A stretch of DNA of 23,308 nt from DATCJU01 sp036562635 (GTDB taxonomy: Bacteria; Actinomycetota; Actinomycetes; Mycobacteriales; Pseudonocardiaceae): contig DATCJU010000048.1 in NCBI GenBank assembly GCA_036562635.1, positions 1 to 23,308 on the forward strand, given 5' to 3'. A program made the translations under genes and the position numbers. Positions 6,615-13,056 of the stretch are shown here, one piece after another; position 1 is the stretch's first letter; each line of letters opens with the position of its first letter. The notes under the pieces were generated by a model. It was not told the origin of the DNA. It was given only the letters and a program-made list of their open reading frames with translations, and ran no database searches.

Positions 6615-7679
6615 ATGGCAGAGCTGTTCCGACCGTTCACACTGCGCGGCACCACGTTCCACAACCGGATCTGGGTCTCCCCCATGTGCCAGTACTCCGC
6701 CGGTACCGACGGAGTGCCCAACGACTGGCACCTGGTGCACCTCGGCCAGTTCGCCCTGGGTGGCGCCGGCCTGGTGATCACCGAGGCGACCGCGGTGTCC
6801 CCCGAGGGCCGCATCTCCCCGGGCGACACCGGGCTGTGGGACGACGCCCAGGTCGAGGCATGGTCCCGGATCACCCGGTTCGGCCACGAGCAGGGCACCC
6901 TGCTGGGGGTCCAGCTCGCCCACGCCGGGCGGAAGGCCTCCACCAATGCGCCCTGGATCGGTGGTGTCGCCACACCCGAACAGGGCGGCTGGACCACGGT
7001 GGCCCCGTCCCCGCTGCCCTTCGGTTCGATGCCGCGCCCGCAGGAGCTGGACGAGGCCGGTGTCGCCAAGGTGGTGGCGGACTTCCGGGACGCCACGCGT
7101 CGCGCCCTGGAGGCCGGGTTCGACGTGGTCGAGGTACACGCGGCACACGGGTACCTGCTGCACCAGTTCCTCTCCCCGCTGAGCAACCAGCGCACCGACC
7201 GCTACGGCGGCTCGTTCGACAACCGGGTCCGCCTGCTGCTCGAGGTGGTCGACGCCGTGCGTGAGGTCTGGCCGGAGGACCGCCCGCTGCTGGTGCGGGT
7301 CTCGGCGACCGACTGGGTGGAGGGTGGCTGGGACCCGGACCAGACCGTGGCCCTGGCCCGACTACTCGCCGAGCGTGGCGTCGACCTGCTGGACTGCTCC
7401 AGCGGAGGAACCGTGCCCGACGCGGTGATCCCGGTGGAGCCCGGCTACCAGGTGCCGTTCGCACAGCGGGTCCGCCAGGAGACCGCCCTGCCCACCGGGG
7501 CGGTGGGTCTGATCACCGAGCCCAAGCAGGCCGAGGACATCGTGGCCAGTGGTGCCGCGGACGTGGTGCTGCTGGGCCGGGAGATGTTGCGTGATCCTCG
7601 CTGGCCGCTGCGGGCCGCTGCGGAGCTGGGGGTGGACGTGGCCTGGCCGAAGCAGTACGAGCGGGCCCGTCCCCGGTGA
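6615..7679 (+). CDS. NADH:flavin oxidoreductase, Old Yellow Enzyme family (YqjM/NamA-like)
   Basis: A 354-residue FMN-dependent ene-reductase with a TIM-barrel fold. The MCQYSAG motif gives Cys25 and Tyr27, which mark the YqjM (thermophilic-like) class. LAHAGRKAST (101-110), VHAAHGYLLHQFLSP with substrate-binding His175 and His178, SNQRTDRYGGS (190-200) and the phosphate-binding LGREMLRDPRWP near 320-331 are all intact. Such cytoplasmic enzymes reduce activated C=C bonds of enones, nitro-compounds or nitrate esters with NADPH and respond to electrophile or oxidative stress. The length is typical (about 340-365). The ATG at 6615 follows AGGAGG with 7-nt spacing. An 18-bp palindrome just upstream may be the operator. 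The gene is probably transcribed alone and ends before a strong hairpin. Confidence 0.93.
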   Translation: MAELFRPFTLRGTTFHNRIWVSPMCQYSAGTDGVPNDWHLVHLGQFALGGAGLVITEATAVSPEGRISPGDTGLWDDAQVEAWSRITRFGHEQGTLLGVQLAHAGRKASTNAPWIGGVATPEQGGWTTVAPSPLPFGSMPRPQELDEAGVAKVVADFRDATRRALEAGFDVVEVHAAHGYLLHQFLSPLSNQRTDRYGGSFDNRVRLLLEVVDAVREVWPEDRPLLVRVSATDWVEGGWDPDQTVALARLLAERGVDLLDCSSGGTVPDAVIPVEPGYQVPFAQRVRQETALPTGAVGLITEPKQAEDIVASGAADVVLLGREMLRDPRWPLRAAAELGVDVAWPKQYERARPR

Positions 7680-7685
7680 GGACCC

Positions 7686-7718
7686 GGGTGGGGCACCTTG
7701 TGACGGGGCGCCCCACCC
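7686..7718. terminator. Bidirectional hairpin between OYE and GNAT genes
   Basis: GGGTGGGGC (7686-7694) pairs perfectly with GCCCCACCC (7710-7718) over 9 bp with a 15-nt loop. It starts 7 nt after the oxidoreductase stop and lies between convergent genes, so it can serve both transcripts. Confidence 0.65.
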
Positions 7719-7782
7719 TCCGCCGGTCCACACCGGGATGCCCGGTCGAGCAGTGCGGAACCGGGACGCGGAACGACCGGTT

Positions 7783-8328
7783 TCAGCCGGACCCCAGAGC
7801 GCGGGAGTAGCGGATCTCGGGCACGGTGTACCCGCCTTCCAGGTCCAGGTCCTGCACCACCTCGTCGCAGCGCCATCCCCGGGCCTCGTAGAACCGGCGG
7901 GCACGGGGGTTGTCAACCAGCACCCACAGCACGGCGTGCTCGAAGCCGGCCTCGACCAGGTGCTGCACCGCCCGGTCGTGCACCGCACGTCCGGCGCCGG
8001 TCCCCCAGTGGGGTGGGGCGGCGTAGAGCGCCCTCAGCTCCGCGGTACGCCGCCCGGGGTGGGCGTCCCGTTCCTCCCGCACCGCGCTCACGGAGCAGTA
8101 CGCGGCGAGGGTCTCTTCTCCCGCGTCCGGGTCGAAGGCGACGAACACCGCGTCCGGATCGGGTCGCGCGACGATGTAGGCCCAGTTGCGAGTCAGCGAC
8201 TCGACCGACAGACGGTCGAGGACCGCGTCAGGTATCACTCCCCGGTAGGCCGCCCGCCAGGTGACGACCTTGATCCGGGCGATCTCCTTCGCATCGGCGG
8301 GCACGGCCCGCCGCACCTGCCACGCCAT
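7783..8328 (-). CDS. GNAT family N-acetyltransferase
   Basis: A 181-residue GNAT-fold acetyltransferase. The N-terminal RRAVPADAKEIARIK and the TWRAAYRGVIPDAVLD segment (helix alpha1-alpha2 region) are typical of RimI/YjgM-like members. The acetyl-CoA pyrophosphate loop is seen as PHWGTGAGRAVHD, and NPRARRFYEARGW is the usual motif-B region. The substrate is not predictable; small-molecule amine, antibiotic or protein N-terminus are all possible. The ATG at 8328 is chosen over a TTG at 8355: there is no Shine-Dalgarno, but TAGCTT sits 7 nt before the ATG, which fits a leaderless transcript starting near the ATG. It follows the S9 peptidase gene on the same strand, but a hairpin lies between them, so separate expression is likely. 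Confidence 0.87.
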   Translation of the reverse strand: MAWQVRRAVPADAKEIARIKVVTWRAAYRGVIPDAVLDRLSVESLTRNWAYIVARPDPDAVFVAFDPDAGEETLAAYCSVSAVREERDAHPGRRTAELRALYAAPPHWGTGAGRAVHDRAVQHLVEAGFEHAVLWVLVDNPRARRFYEARGWRCDEVVQDLDLEGGYTVPEIRYSRALGSG

Positions 8329-8362
8329 GTCACCGAAGCTAGCGGAGCGTGACAAGAGGTGA

Positions 8363-8395
8363 GGGTGCCTGTCACCTGACCGGCGACAGGCGCCC
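8363..8395 (-). terminator. Hairpin between S9 peptidase and GNAT genes
   Basis: GGGTGCCTGTC (8363-8373) and GACAGGCGCCC (8385-8395) form an 11-bp stem with one G-T wobble and an 11-nt loop, 15 nt beyond the peptidase stop on the minus strand. It probably ends the peptidase transcript before the acetyltransferase promoter. Confidence 0.6.
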
Positions 8396-8409
8396 CCGGT
8401 GCGGCGGCC

Positions 8410-10344
8410 TCAGGACTTGAGGTACCGGGACCACCACTCCAGCACCGCGTCGAAACGCTGCTTGCGGTGCCGCGGCCTACCGGAACGGGTGAGCTCGTGT
8501 CCCTCGCCGGGGAAGATGAGCATCTCCGTCTCCACCCCGTTGCGCCGCAGTGCCACGAACAGCCGCTGCGCCTGCTCCAGCGGGCACCGCCAGTCGGCTT
8601 CGGAGTGCACCACCGCGAACGGGATGTCGATCCGGTGGGCGTGGGTGAGCGGGCTCATCCGGCGCTGGGCCTCCGGGTCGGTGCCCAGGTAGGCGTCGGC
8701 GAACCACCAGCCGATGTCCGAGGAGCCGACGAAGGAGTCCCACGCGTTGACCGCACGTTCGCTCCAGGCAGCGCGGAACCGGTGGCCGTGGTGGGCGGCC
8801 AGCCAGGTGGTCATCAGGCCGCCGTAGGAGCCGCCCATCACCCCGACCCGCTCGGCGTCGCAGTCCGGCCGCGCCAGTGCGGCGTCCAGCAGGGCGATCA
8901 GGTCGTCGGCGTCGACGGTGCCGATCCGGCCGACGATGGCCTGCCCGTGGGCCTGTCCGTATCCGGCCGAGCCCCGGGGGTTGGGCAGCACCACCGCGTA
9001 TCCGGCCGAGGCGTACACCTGGGCCTCGTCGAAGAAGCCCCAGCCGTGGTACATGAACGGCCCACCGTGCACGCACAGCAGCACCGGGTGCGGCCCCTCC
9101 CCCTGGGGGAGCACCAGCCAACCGTGTACGGGGTAGCCGTCCGGCGCGGTCGCGGTCAGCTCCTGCACCTCGCACAGACCGGCGGCACGCAACGGCGCGG
9201 ACCACGCGGTGAGTGTGCGGGGCGTACCGGCGTCCAGGACCACGACCTCACCGGGCGAGTCGGGGGTGGACACCACCGCGGCGATCCGGTCGCCGTGGGC
9301 GGTGAAGGAACGCAGCGCCGCCCGCTCGGCGGCCAGCAACGGGAGCTCGTCCAACGCGGCTCCCGCGGCCCGGTACGGCACGAGGCGGAGTTGCACCGCA
9401 CCCCGGTGCCGCACCGCCACCAGCACGCCCTCGGTGGTGAGCACCGGGGGGCCGGCCAGGCGCTCGCAGTCGACCGTCTCGACGTCGGTGAGCCGTCGGG
9501 GCTGCCCGTCCCCGTCGAGTCGGGCGGCCCACAGACCGGTGTTGCGCGCGACCGCGTGGATGCCCTCGAACTCGATGCCCAGGTAGTAGACGGTGCCGTC
9601 GTCCGCCACCACGGGGTGGCCCACCGTACCGGCTGTCCGCACCGCCAGGGTCGGCTCGCCGCCGTCCGCCGGAACGGCGTACAGGTCGCTGTGCAGGGTG
9701 TCCCCGTTCCGTCCCAGGTCCCGGTCGGCCACCACCAGCAGGCTGTGCCCGTCAGGGGTCCAGGCGGGCTCGCCCACCCCGCAGGGGACCTCGGTCAGGC
9801 GCACCGGCTCGGCGCTCTCGGCCAGGGCGTCCACCACGTACAGCTGGGTCGGCCGGTCGAAGGTGAAACCCACGTCGTCCAGGCGATAGCTCAGCCGGGT
9901 GATGCGACGGGGCGCTTCCGCATCCGGGTCGACGCCCTCCTCGGTGCCGTAACGCCCGGGTTCGGGGATCCGGGCGACGAACGCGATGCGTCGCGAGTCC
10001 GGGGCCCACACCGGGACACCCGCGCCCAACGGCAGGTCGGTCAGCTTGCGGGCCTCACCGCCTGCGGTGGGCATGACGTACAGCTGGGGTCGGGCGTCCC
10101 GTCCCCTGGTACCGGTGACGCGCAGGAAGGCCAACCACCGGCCGTCCGGGGAGATGCGAGGAGCGGTGTCGCGGTCCCCGTGCGTCCAGGGCTGGGGCTC
10201 GCCCCCGTCGAGGGGAACCCGCCACAGGCCGCCCCGGTAGGTGTTGGTGTCCAGGTCGGGACGGACGACATCGGTGATGAGTAGCTCGCCGTGCAGGGCC
10301 GGGTAGCCCGGTGTGGCGAGCAGGGGGAGATCTTCGGGCCGCAT
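8410..10344 (-). CDS. S9 family peptidase (prolyl oligopeptidase / acylaminoacyl-peptidase type)
   Basis: A 644-residue serine peptidase. Residues from about 30 to 380 are a WD40/TolB-like beta-propeller with repeated ISPDGRWLAF and WAPDSRRIAF blades, which filters substrates by size. The C-terminal alpha/beta-hydrolase domain has the nucleophile motif GGSYGGLM, the acid in VHSEADWRCPLEQA, and the catalytic His in FPGEGHELTR, in the right order. The oxyanion region CVHGGPFMYHGWGF is also present. Such enzymes act on short peptides or N-blocked peptides in the cytoplasm; no signal peptide is seen. The ATG at 10344 is preferred to the TTG at 10353; TAGCGT lies 8 nt upstream and there is no ribosome site, suggesting leaderless expression. 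It diverges from an amidohydrolase gene across a 68-bp region with a palindrome, suggesting joint control. Confidence 0.92.
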   Translation of the reverse strand: MRPEDLPLLATPGYPALHGELLITDVVRPDLDTNTYRGGLWRVPLDGGEPQPWTHGDRDTAPRISPDGRWLAFLRVTGTRGRDARPQLYVMPTAGGEARKLTDLPLGAGVPVWAPDSRRIAFVARIPEPGRYGTEEGVDPDAEAPRRITRLSYRLDDVGFTFDRPTQLYVVDALAESAEPVRLTEVPCGVGEPAWTPDGHSLLVVADRDLGRNGDTLHSDLYAVPADGGEPTLAVRTAGTVGHPVVADDGTVYYLGIEFEGIHAVARNTGLWAARLDGDGQPRRLTDVETVDCERLAGPPVLTTEGVLVAVRHRGAVQLRLVPYRAAGAALDELPLLAAERAALRSFTAHGDRIAAVVSTPDSPGEVVVLDAGTPRTLTAWSAPLRAAGLCEVQELTATAPDGYPVHGWLVLPQGEGPHPVLLCVHGGPFMYHGWGFFDEAQVYASAGYAVVLPNPRGSAGYGQAHGQAIVGRIGTVDADDLIALLDAALARPDCDAERVGVMGGSYGGLMTTWLAAHHGHRFRAAWSERAVNAWDSFVGSSDIGWWFADAYLGTDPEAQRRMSPLTHAHRIDIPFAVVHSEADWRCPLEQAQRLFVALRRNGVETEMLIFPGEGHELTRSGRPRHRKQRFDAVLEWWSRYLKS

Positions 10345-10365
10345 GACCCGCAACGCTACCTAATA

Positions 10366-10384
10366 CTTAGTAAGCCTTACGAAG
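10366..10384. promoter_or_regulatory. 19-bp palindrome in the shared divergent promoter region
   Basis: CTTAGTAAG (10366-10374), one base, then CTTACGAAG (10376-10384) form an inverted repeat with 8 of 9 matching pairs. The inner GTAAG-C-CTTAC is perfect. It sits between the divergent peptidase and amidohydrolase genes, is AT-rich against a GC-rich background, and overlaps the presumed -35 box of the plus-strand promoter. A dimeric repressor or activator controlling both genes would fit. Confidence 0.55.
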
Positions 10385-10405
10385 ATGTTCCGCTCCACCT
10401 ACGGT
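10377..10405 (+). promoter_or_regulatory. Probable leaderless promoter of the amidohydrolase gene
   Basis: A -35-like TTACGA (10377-10382) and a -10 box TACGGT (10400-10405) are separated by exactly 17 bp, and the -10 box ends 7 nt before the ATG at 10413. No Shine-Dalgarno is present, so transcription probably begins at or next to the start codon. Confidence 0.5.
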
Positions 10406-10412
10406 CTCTCCC

Positions 10413-11639
10413 ATGACCCGAACAGTGTTCACCGGCGGCCGCGTGTTCGACGGCACCGGCGCCGCTCCTGCCGTCGCCGACGTGGTGATCGAGGACGATC
10501 GGATCGTCGACATCGGCATCGGCCTGGACGGAGACCGGTCGGTCGACGCCACCGGCTGCACCGTACTGCCCGGCCTGTTCGACTGCCACGTGCACCTGCT
10601 GGCCAGCGGGATGGACCTGCTGCGCCACCTGAACACCCCGTTCTCCCTGCCCTTCTACGAGGCGATCGGCAACCTGCGCACCACCCTGAACTGCGGTATC
10701 ACCACCGTGCGCGACGCCGGGGGCGCCGACCTGGGAGTGGCGGAGGCGGTGCGTCGTGGGCTGGTGCCCGGCCCACGGGTGCAGATCGCGATCACCATGC
10801 TCTCCCAGACCGGTGGCCACGGCGACGGTTGGATGCCGTGCGGCGCGGACGTCTCCTTCTTCCCGTCGCACCCCGGTCGCCCCGATGGGGTGGTGGACGG
10901 GGTCGACGAGGTACGCCGCAAGGTGCGTGAGCTGGTCCGGGCGGGCGCGGACGTGATCAAGATCGCCACCAGTGGCGGAGTGCTGTCCCCGCGCAGCAAC
11001 CCCCGGCACGGTCACTTCCGGGACGGCGAGGTGGCGGTGGCAGTGGCCGAGGCGGCGGCGGCCGGGATCGGTGTCATGGCGCACGCCCAGGCCACCGAGG
11101 GCATTGCCACCGCGGTGCGCAACGGCGTTCGCTCGATCGAGCACGGGATCTACCTGGACGAGACGGTCATCGAGCTGATGCTGGAACGCGGTACCTGGCT
11201 GGTGCCCACCCTGGTGGCCCCGCGGATGGTGCTCACCGCGGCCGAGGCCGGCGCCGGTCTGCCGCCCGCGGTGGTGGAGAAGGCACGGATGGTGGCCGAA
11301 CGGCACACCGAGTCGGTCCGGGCCGCCGTCGCCGCAGGGGTGCGCGTCGCCATGGGCACCGACTCCGGGGTCGGCCCGCACGGAGACAACCTGGAAGAGC
11401 TCCGGCTGCTCACCGAGTGCGGTATGACACCGTGGCAGGCACTCCATGCCGCCACGGGGTCGGCGGCCGCGCTGCTGGGGCTGGCCGACGAACTGGGCAC
11501 CCTACGGCCGGGCAACCGCGCCGACCTGGTCCTGGTCGAGGGAGACGCCGGGGAGTTGGTGACGCAGGGAGGCGACGCCCTGCGCAAGGCGATCCGAGGT
11601 GTGTGGATGGACGGTCGTCCGGTCGGTCCGGTCGGCTGA
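10413..11639 (+). CDS. Metal-dependent amidohydrolase (imidazolonepropionase/Xaa-Pro dipeptidase-like)
   Basis: A 408-residue amidohydrolase-superfamily enzyme with the binuclear metal site complete: HxH as His59 and His61 in FDCHVHLLAS, the carboxylated Lys183 in VIKIATSGGV, His224 in MAHAQA, His244 in SIEHGIYLDE and Asp317 in MGTDSGVGPHG. The pattern DCHVHL plus IKIATSGGVLSP is that of the branch that includes carboxy- and dipeptidases such as prolidase-like and Xaa-Arg/Lys enzymes, as well as imidazolonepropionase relatives. A dipeptidase or cyclic-amide hydrolase is a fair guess. It has no signal peptide. It diverges from an S9 peptidase gene through a shared palindromic promoter, which supports a role in finishing peptide breakdown. 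The start lacks a ribosome site but has a -10 box 7 nt upstream. Confidence 0.88.
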   Translation: MTRTVFTGGRVFDGTGAAPAVADVVIEDDRIVDIGIGLDGDRSVDATGCTVLPGLFDCHVHLLASGMDLLRHLNTPFSLPFYEAIGNLRTTLNCGITTVRDAGGADLGVAEAVRRGLVPGPRVQIAITMLSQTGGHGDGWMPCGADVSFFPSHPGRPDGVVDGVDEVRRKVRELVRAGADVIKIATSGGVLSPRSNPRHGHFRDGEVAVAVAEAAAAGIGVMAHAQATEGIATAVRNGVRSIEHGIYLDETVIELMLERGTWLVPTLVAPRMVLTAAEAGAGLPPAVVEKARMVAERHTESVRAAVAAGVRVAMGTDSGVGPHGDNLEELRLLTECGMTPWQALHAATGSAAALLGLADELGTLRPGNRADLVLVEGDAGELVTQGGDALRKAIRGVWMDGRPVGPVG

Positions 11640-11659
11640 GGACCCCTTCCGTTCACGTG

Positions 11660-11700
11660 GCACGTGGGCTGCCCGCCTGATGTGTGGGTGGCCCACGTGC
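11660..11700. terminator. Bidirectional hairpin between amidohydrolase and TerC genes
   Basis: GCACGTGGGC (11660-11669) pairs perfectly with GCCCACGTGC (11691-11700) over 10 bp with a 21-nt loop, between two convergent genes. No T-tract follows. Confidence 0.6.
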
Positions 11701-11717
11701 GGGGACGATCCGGAAGC

Positions 11718-12707
11718 TCAGCTCTCCTTCTTGGCCGCGGCAGGATCGCGACGCACCTTCAGCAGGCTGGCCACCGTGGTGACGACGAGCACCCCGACGA
11801 TCACGATCAACGACACCTCGATGCCCACGGTGGGAACCGGCAGCGGCTGACCGCCGTTGAGGAAGGGCAGAGAGTTCTCGTGCAACGCGTGGAGGATGAG
11901 CTTCACCCCGATGAAACCCAGGATCACCGAGAGCCCGACCGACAGGTAGACCAGCTTGGTGAGCAGTCCGCCGATCAGGAAGTAGAGCTGCCGCAGGCCC
12001 ATCAGCGCGAAGGCGTTGGCGGTGAAGACCAGGAACGGCTCCTGGGTCAGGCCGAAGATCGCAGGGATGGAGTCGAGTGCGAAGAGGAGGTCGGTGCTGC
12101 CGATCGCGAACATCACGATGAACATCGGAGTCACCCAGAGCTTGCCGTCGAGCCGTACGAACGACTTGGCACCGTGGTACTCCTGGGTGACCGGCAGCAT
12201 GCGCCGCAGTACGCGGAGCAGCGCGTTCTCCTTGAACTCCTCCTCCTCGTCCTCCTTGTTGGTGGCGAGTTTCCAGGCGGTGTAGATGAGGAACGCGCCG
12301 AACAGGTAGAACACCCAGCTGAACCTGTGGATGACCGCCGCGCCGAGCGCGATGAAGGCACTACGCATGACCAGGGCGATCACGATGCCGATCAGCAGCA
12401 CCTTGTGCTGGTGGATCCGCGGGACGGCGAACGTCGACATGATGACCAGGAAGACGAACAGGTTGTCGACGCTCAGCGAGTACTCCGTGATGTAGCCCGC
12501 GAAGAACTCACCCGCGTGCTCGGCACCGGCGAAGGCCCACACCCCTGCACCGAACAGCACCGCACACGCCACGTAGAAGGTCACCCAGCGGGCGGCTTCC
12601 CCGATCGTGACCTCGTGCGGCTTGCGGTCCACGATCACCAGGTCCAGGGCCAGCAGCACGAGCAGGCCGGCGATCGTGGCGATCCACACCCATGCGGGGA
12701 CGTTCAT
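11718..12707 (-). CDS. TerC/Alx family membrane protein, probable metal (Mn) exporter
   Basis: A 329-residue integral membrane protein of the TerC/Alx family, with about nine hydrophobic segments. Conserved acidic residues lie in the helices: E75 and D81-N82 in TEYSLSVDNLFVFLVI and D206/D212 in STDLLFALDSIPAIFGL, the repeated signature of the family. A charged cytoplasmic loop KEDEEEEFKE follows at 151-160. Members are linked to manganese export (E. coli Alx, B. subtilis MeeF/MeeY) and some to tellurite resistance; the nearby riboswitch-like leader favours manganese here. The ATG at 12707 is preceded by GGAGGT with 5-nt spacing, and that site is buried in a hairpin of the leader. No tellurite-resistance cluster genes adjoin it. 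The gene faces away from the hydrolase-ABC fusion gene and ends at a bidirectional hairpin. Confidence 0.92.
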   Translation of the reverse strand: MNVPAWVWIATIAGLLVLLALDLVIVDRKPHEVTIGEAARWVTFYVACAVLFGAGVWAFAGAEHAGEFFAGYITEYSLSVDNLFVFLVIMSTFAVPRIHQHKVLLIGIVIALVMRSAFIALGAAVIHRFSWVFYLFGAFLIYTAWKLATNKEDEEEEFKENALLRVLRRMLPVTQEYHGAKSFVRLDGKLWVTPMFIVMFAIGSTDLLFALDSIPAIFGLTQEPFLVFTANAFALMGLRQLYFLIGGLLTKLVYLSVGLSVILGFIGVKLILHALHENSLPFLNGGQPLPVPTVGIEVSLIVIVGVLVVTTVASLLKVRRDPAAAKKES

Positions 12708-12712
12708 CCTTC

Positions 12713-12841
12713 ACCTCCGGTGCAGGGCACACGCCGACAACCGGAGGTCTCTTCCACCGGCACCGAGCCGGCCGACGGCACCGGACAGACCATTCGTCTG
12801 CCGTGATGACGACGCCGCCGCGAAGGAATACTCCCCTCCAC
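12713..12841 (-). ncRNA. yybP-ykoY-like manganese riboswitch leader of the TerC gene
   Basis: Read on the minus strand, the leader starts with GUGGAGGGGAGUA (12841-12829), contains GUCGUCAUCACGG (about 12813-12801), two internal hairpins (CAGAC/GUCUG and CCGGC/GCCGG), and closes with AGAGACCUCC. The GGGGAGUA, the CGUCAUCA-like element and the closing GAGACC are hallmarks I associate with the yybP-ykoY aptamer, which binds Mn2+ and often precedes TerC/Alx or MntP genes. The 3' strand CCUCC (12747-12743) can close P1 with GGAGG (12839-12835). The same segment, extended to 9 nt (12748-12740), is perfectly complementary to 12721-12713, which includes the Shine-Dalgarno. Metal binding would keep P1 closed and free the ribosome site, giving translational activation by Mn2+. 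The family match is from memory of the motif. Confidence 0.78.
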
Positions 12842-12987
12842 AAGCTCCCAAGATTCTCACGGATGCCCCACCACCCGCACCACAACCCGTGACCATCCCC
12901 ACGGCCGTCCGACACCGGATGCCCCTCCGGGCGAGGAACCTGTGGTGCAGGAGCGGTGCGTGGGCCGCCGGTGGAGACGCTGCGCAA

Positions 12988-13011
12988 GGTCACTGTGACC
13001 CTACCGTGACC
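12988..13011. promoter_or_regulatory. GGTCAC/GTGACC repeats in the TerC/fusion-gene divergent region
   Basis: GGTCAC-T-GTGACC (12988-13000) is a perfect 13-bp odd palindrome, and a second GTGACC (13006-13011) follows at 11-bp spacing, one helical turn. A related palindrome, GGGTCACC-AC-GGTGACCC, lies at 13214-13231. They are candidate regulator sites for the plus-strand hydrolase-ABC gene or the minus-strand TerC gene. The regulator is unknown. The 11-bp repeat recalls response-regulator sites of the PhoP type but is not a clear match. Confidence 0.4.
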
Positions 13012-13056
13012 ATTTCGGCAGAGAACCGCGTCCATTGACGTACCAGTCTTGGTGGG

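Noticed and set aside
8467..10284. A 605-codon plus-strand open frame
   Set aside because: Antisense to the S9 peptidase, whose catalytic motifs are clear; no recognisable domain.
11718..12707. Tellurite-resistance operon (ter cluster)
   Set aside because: Only TerC is present; no TerB/TerD/TerE-type genes adjoin it, and the leader points to manganese control.
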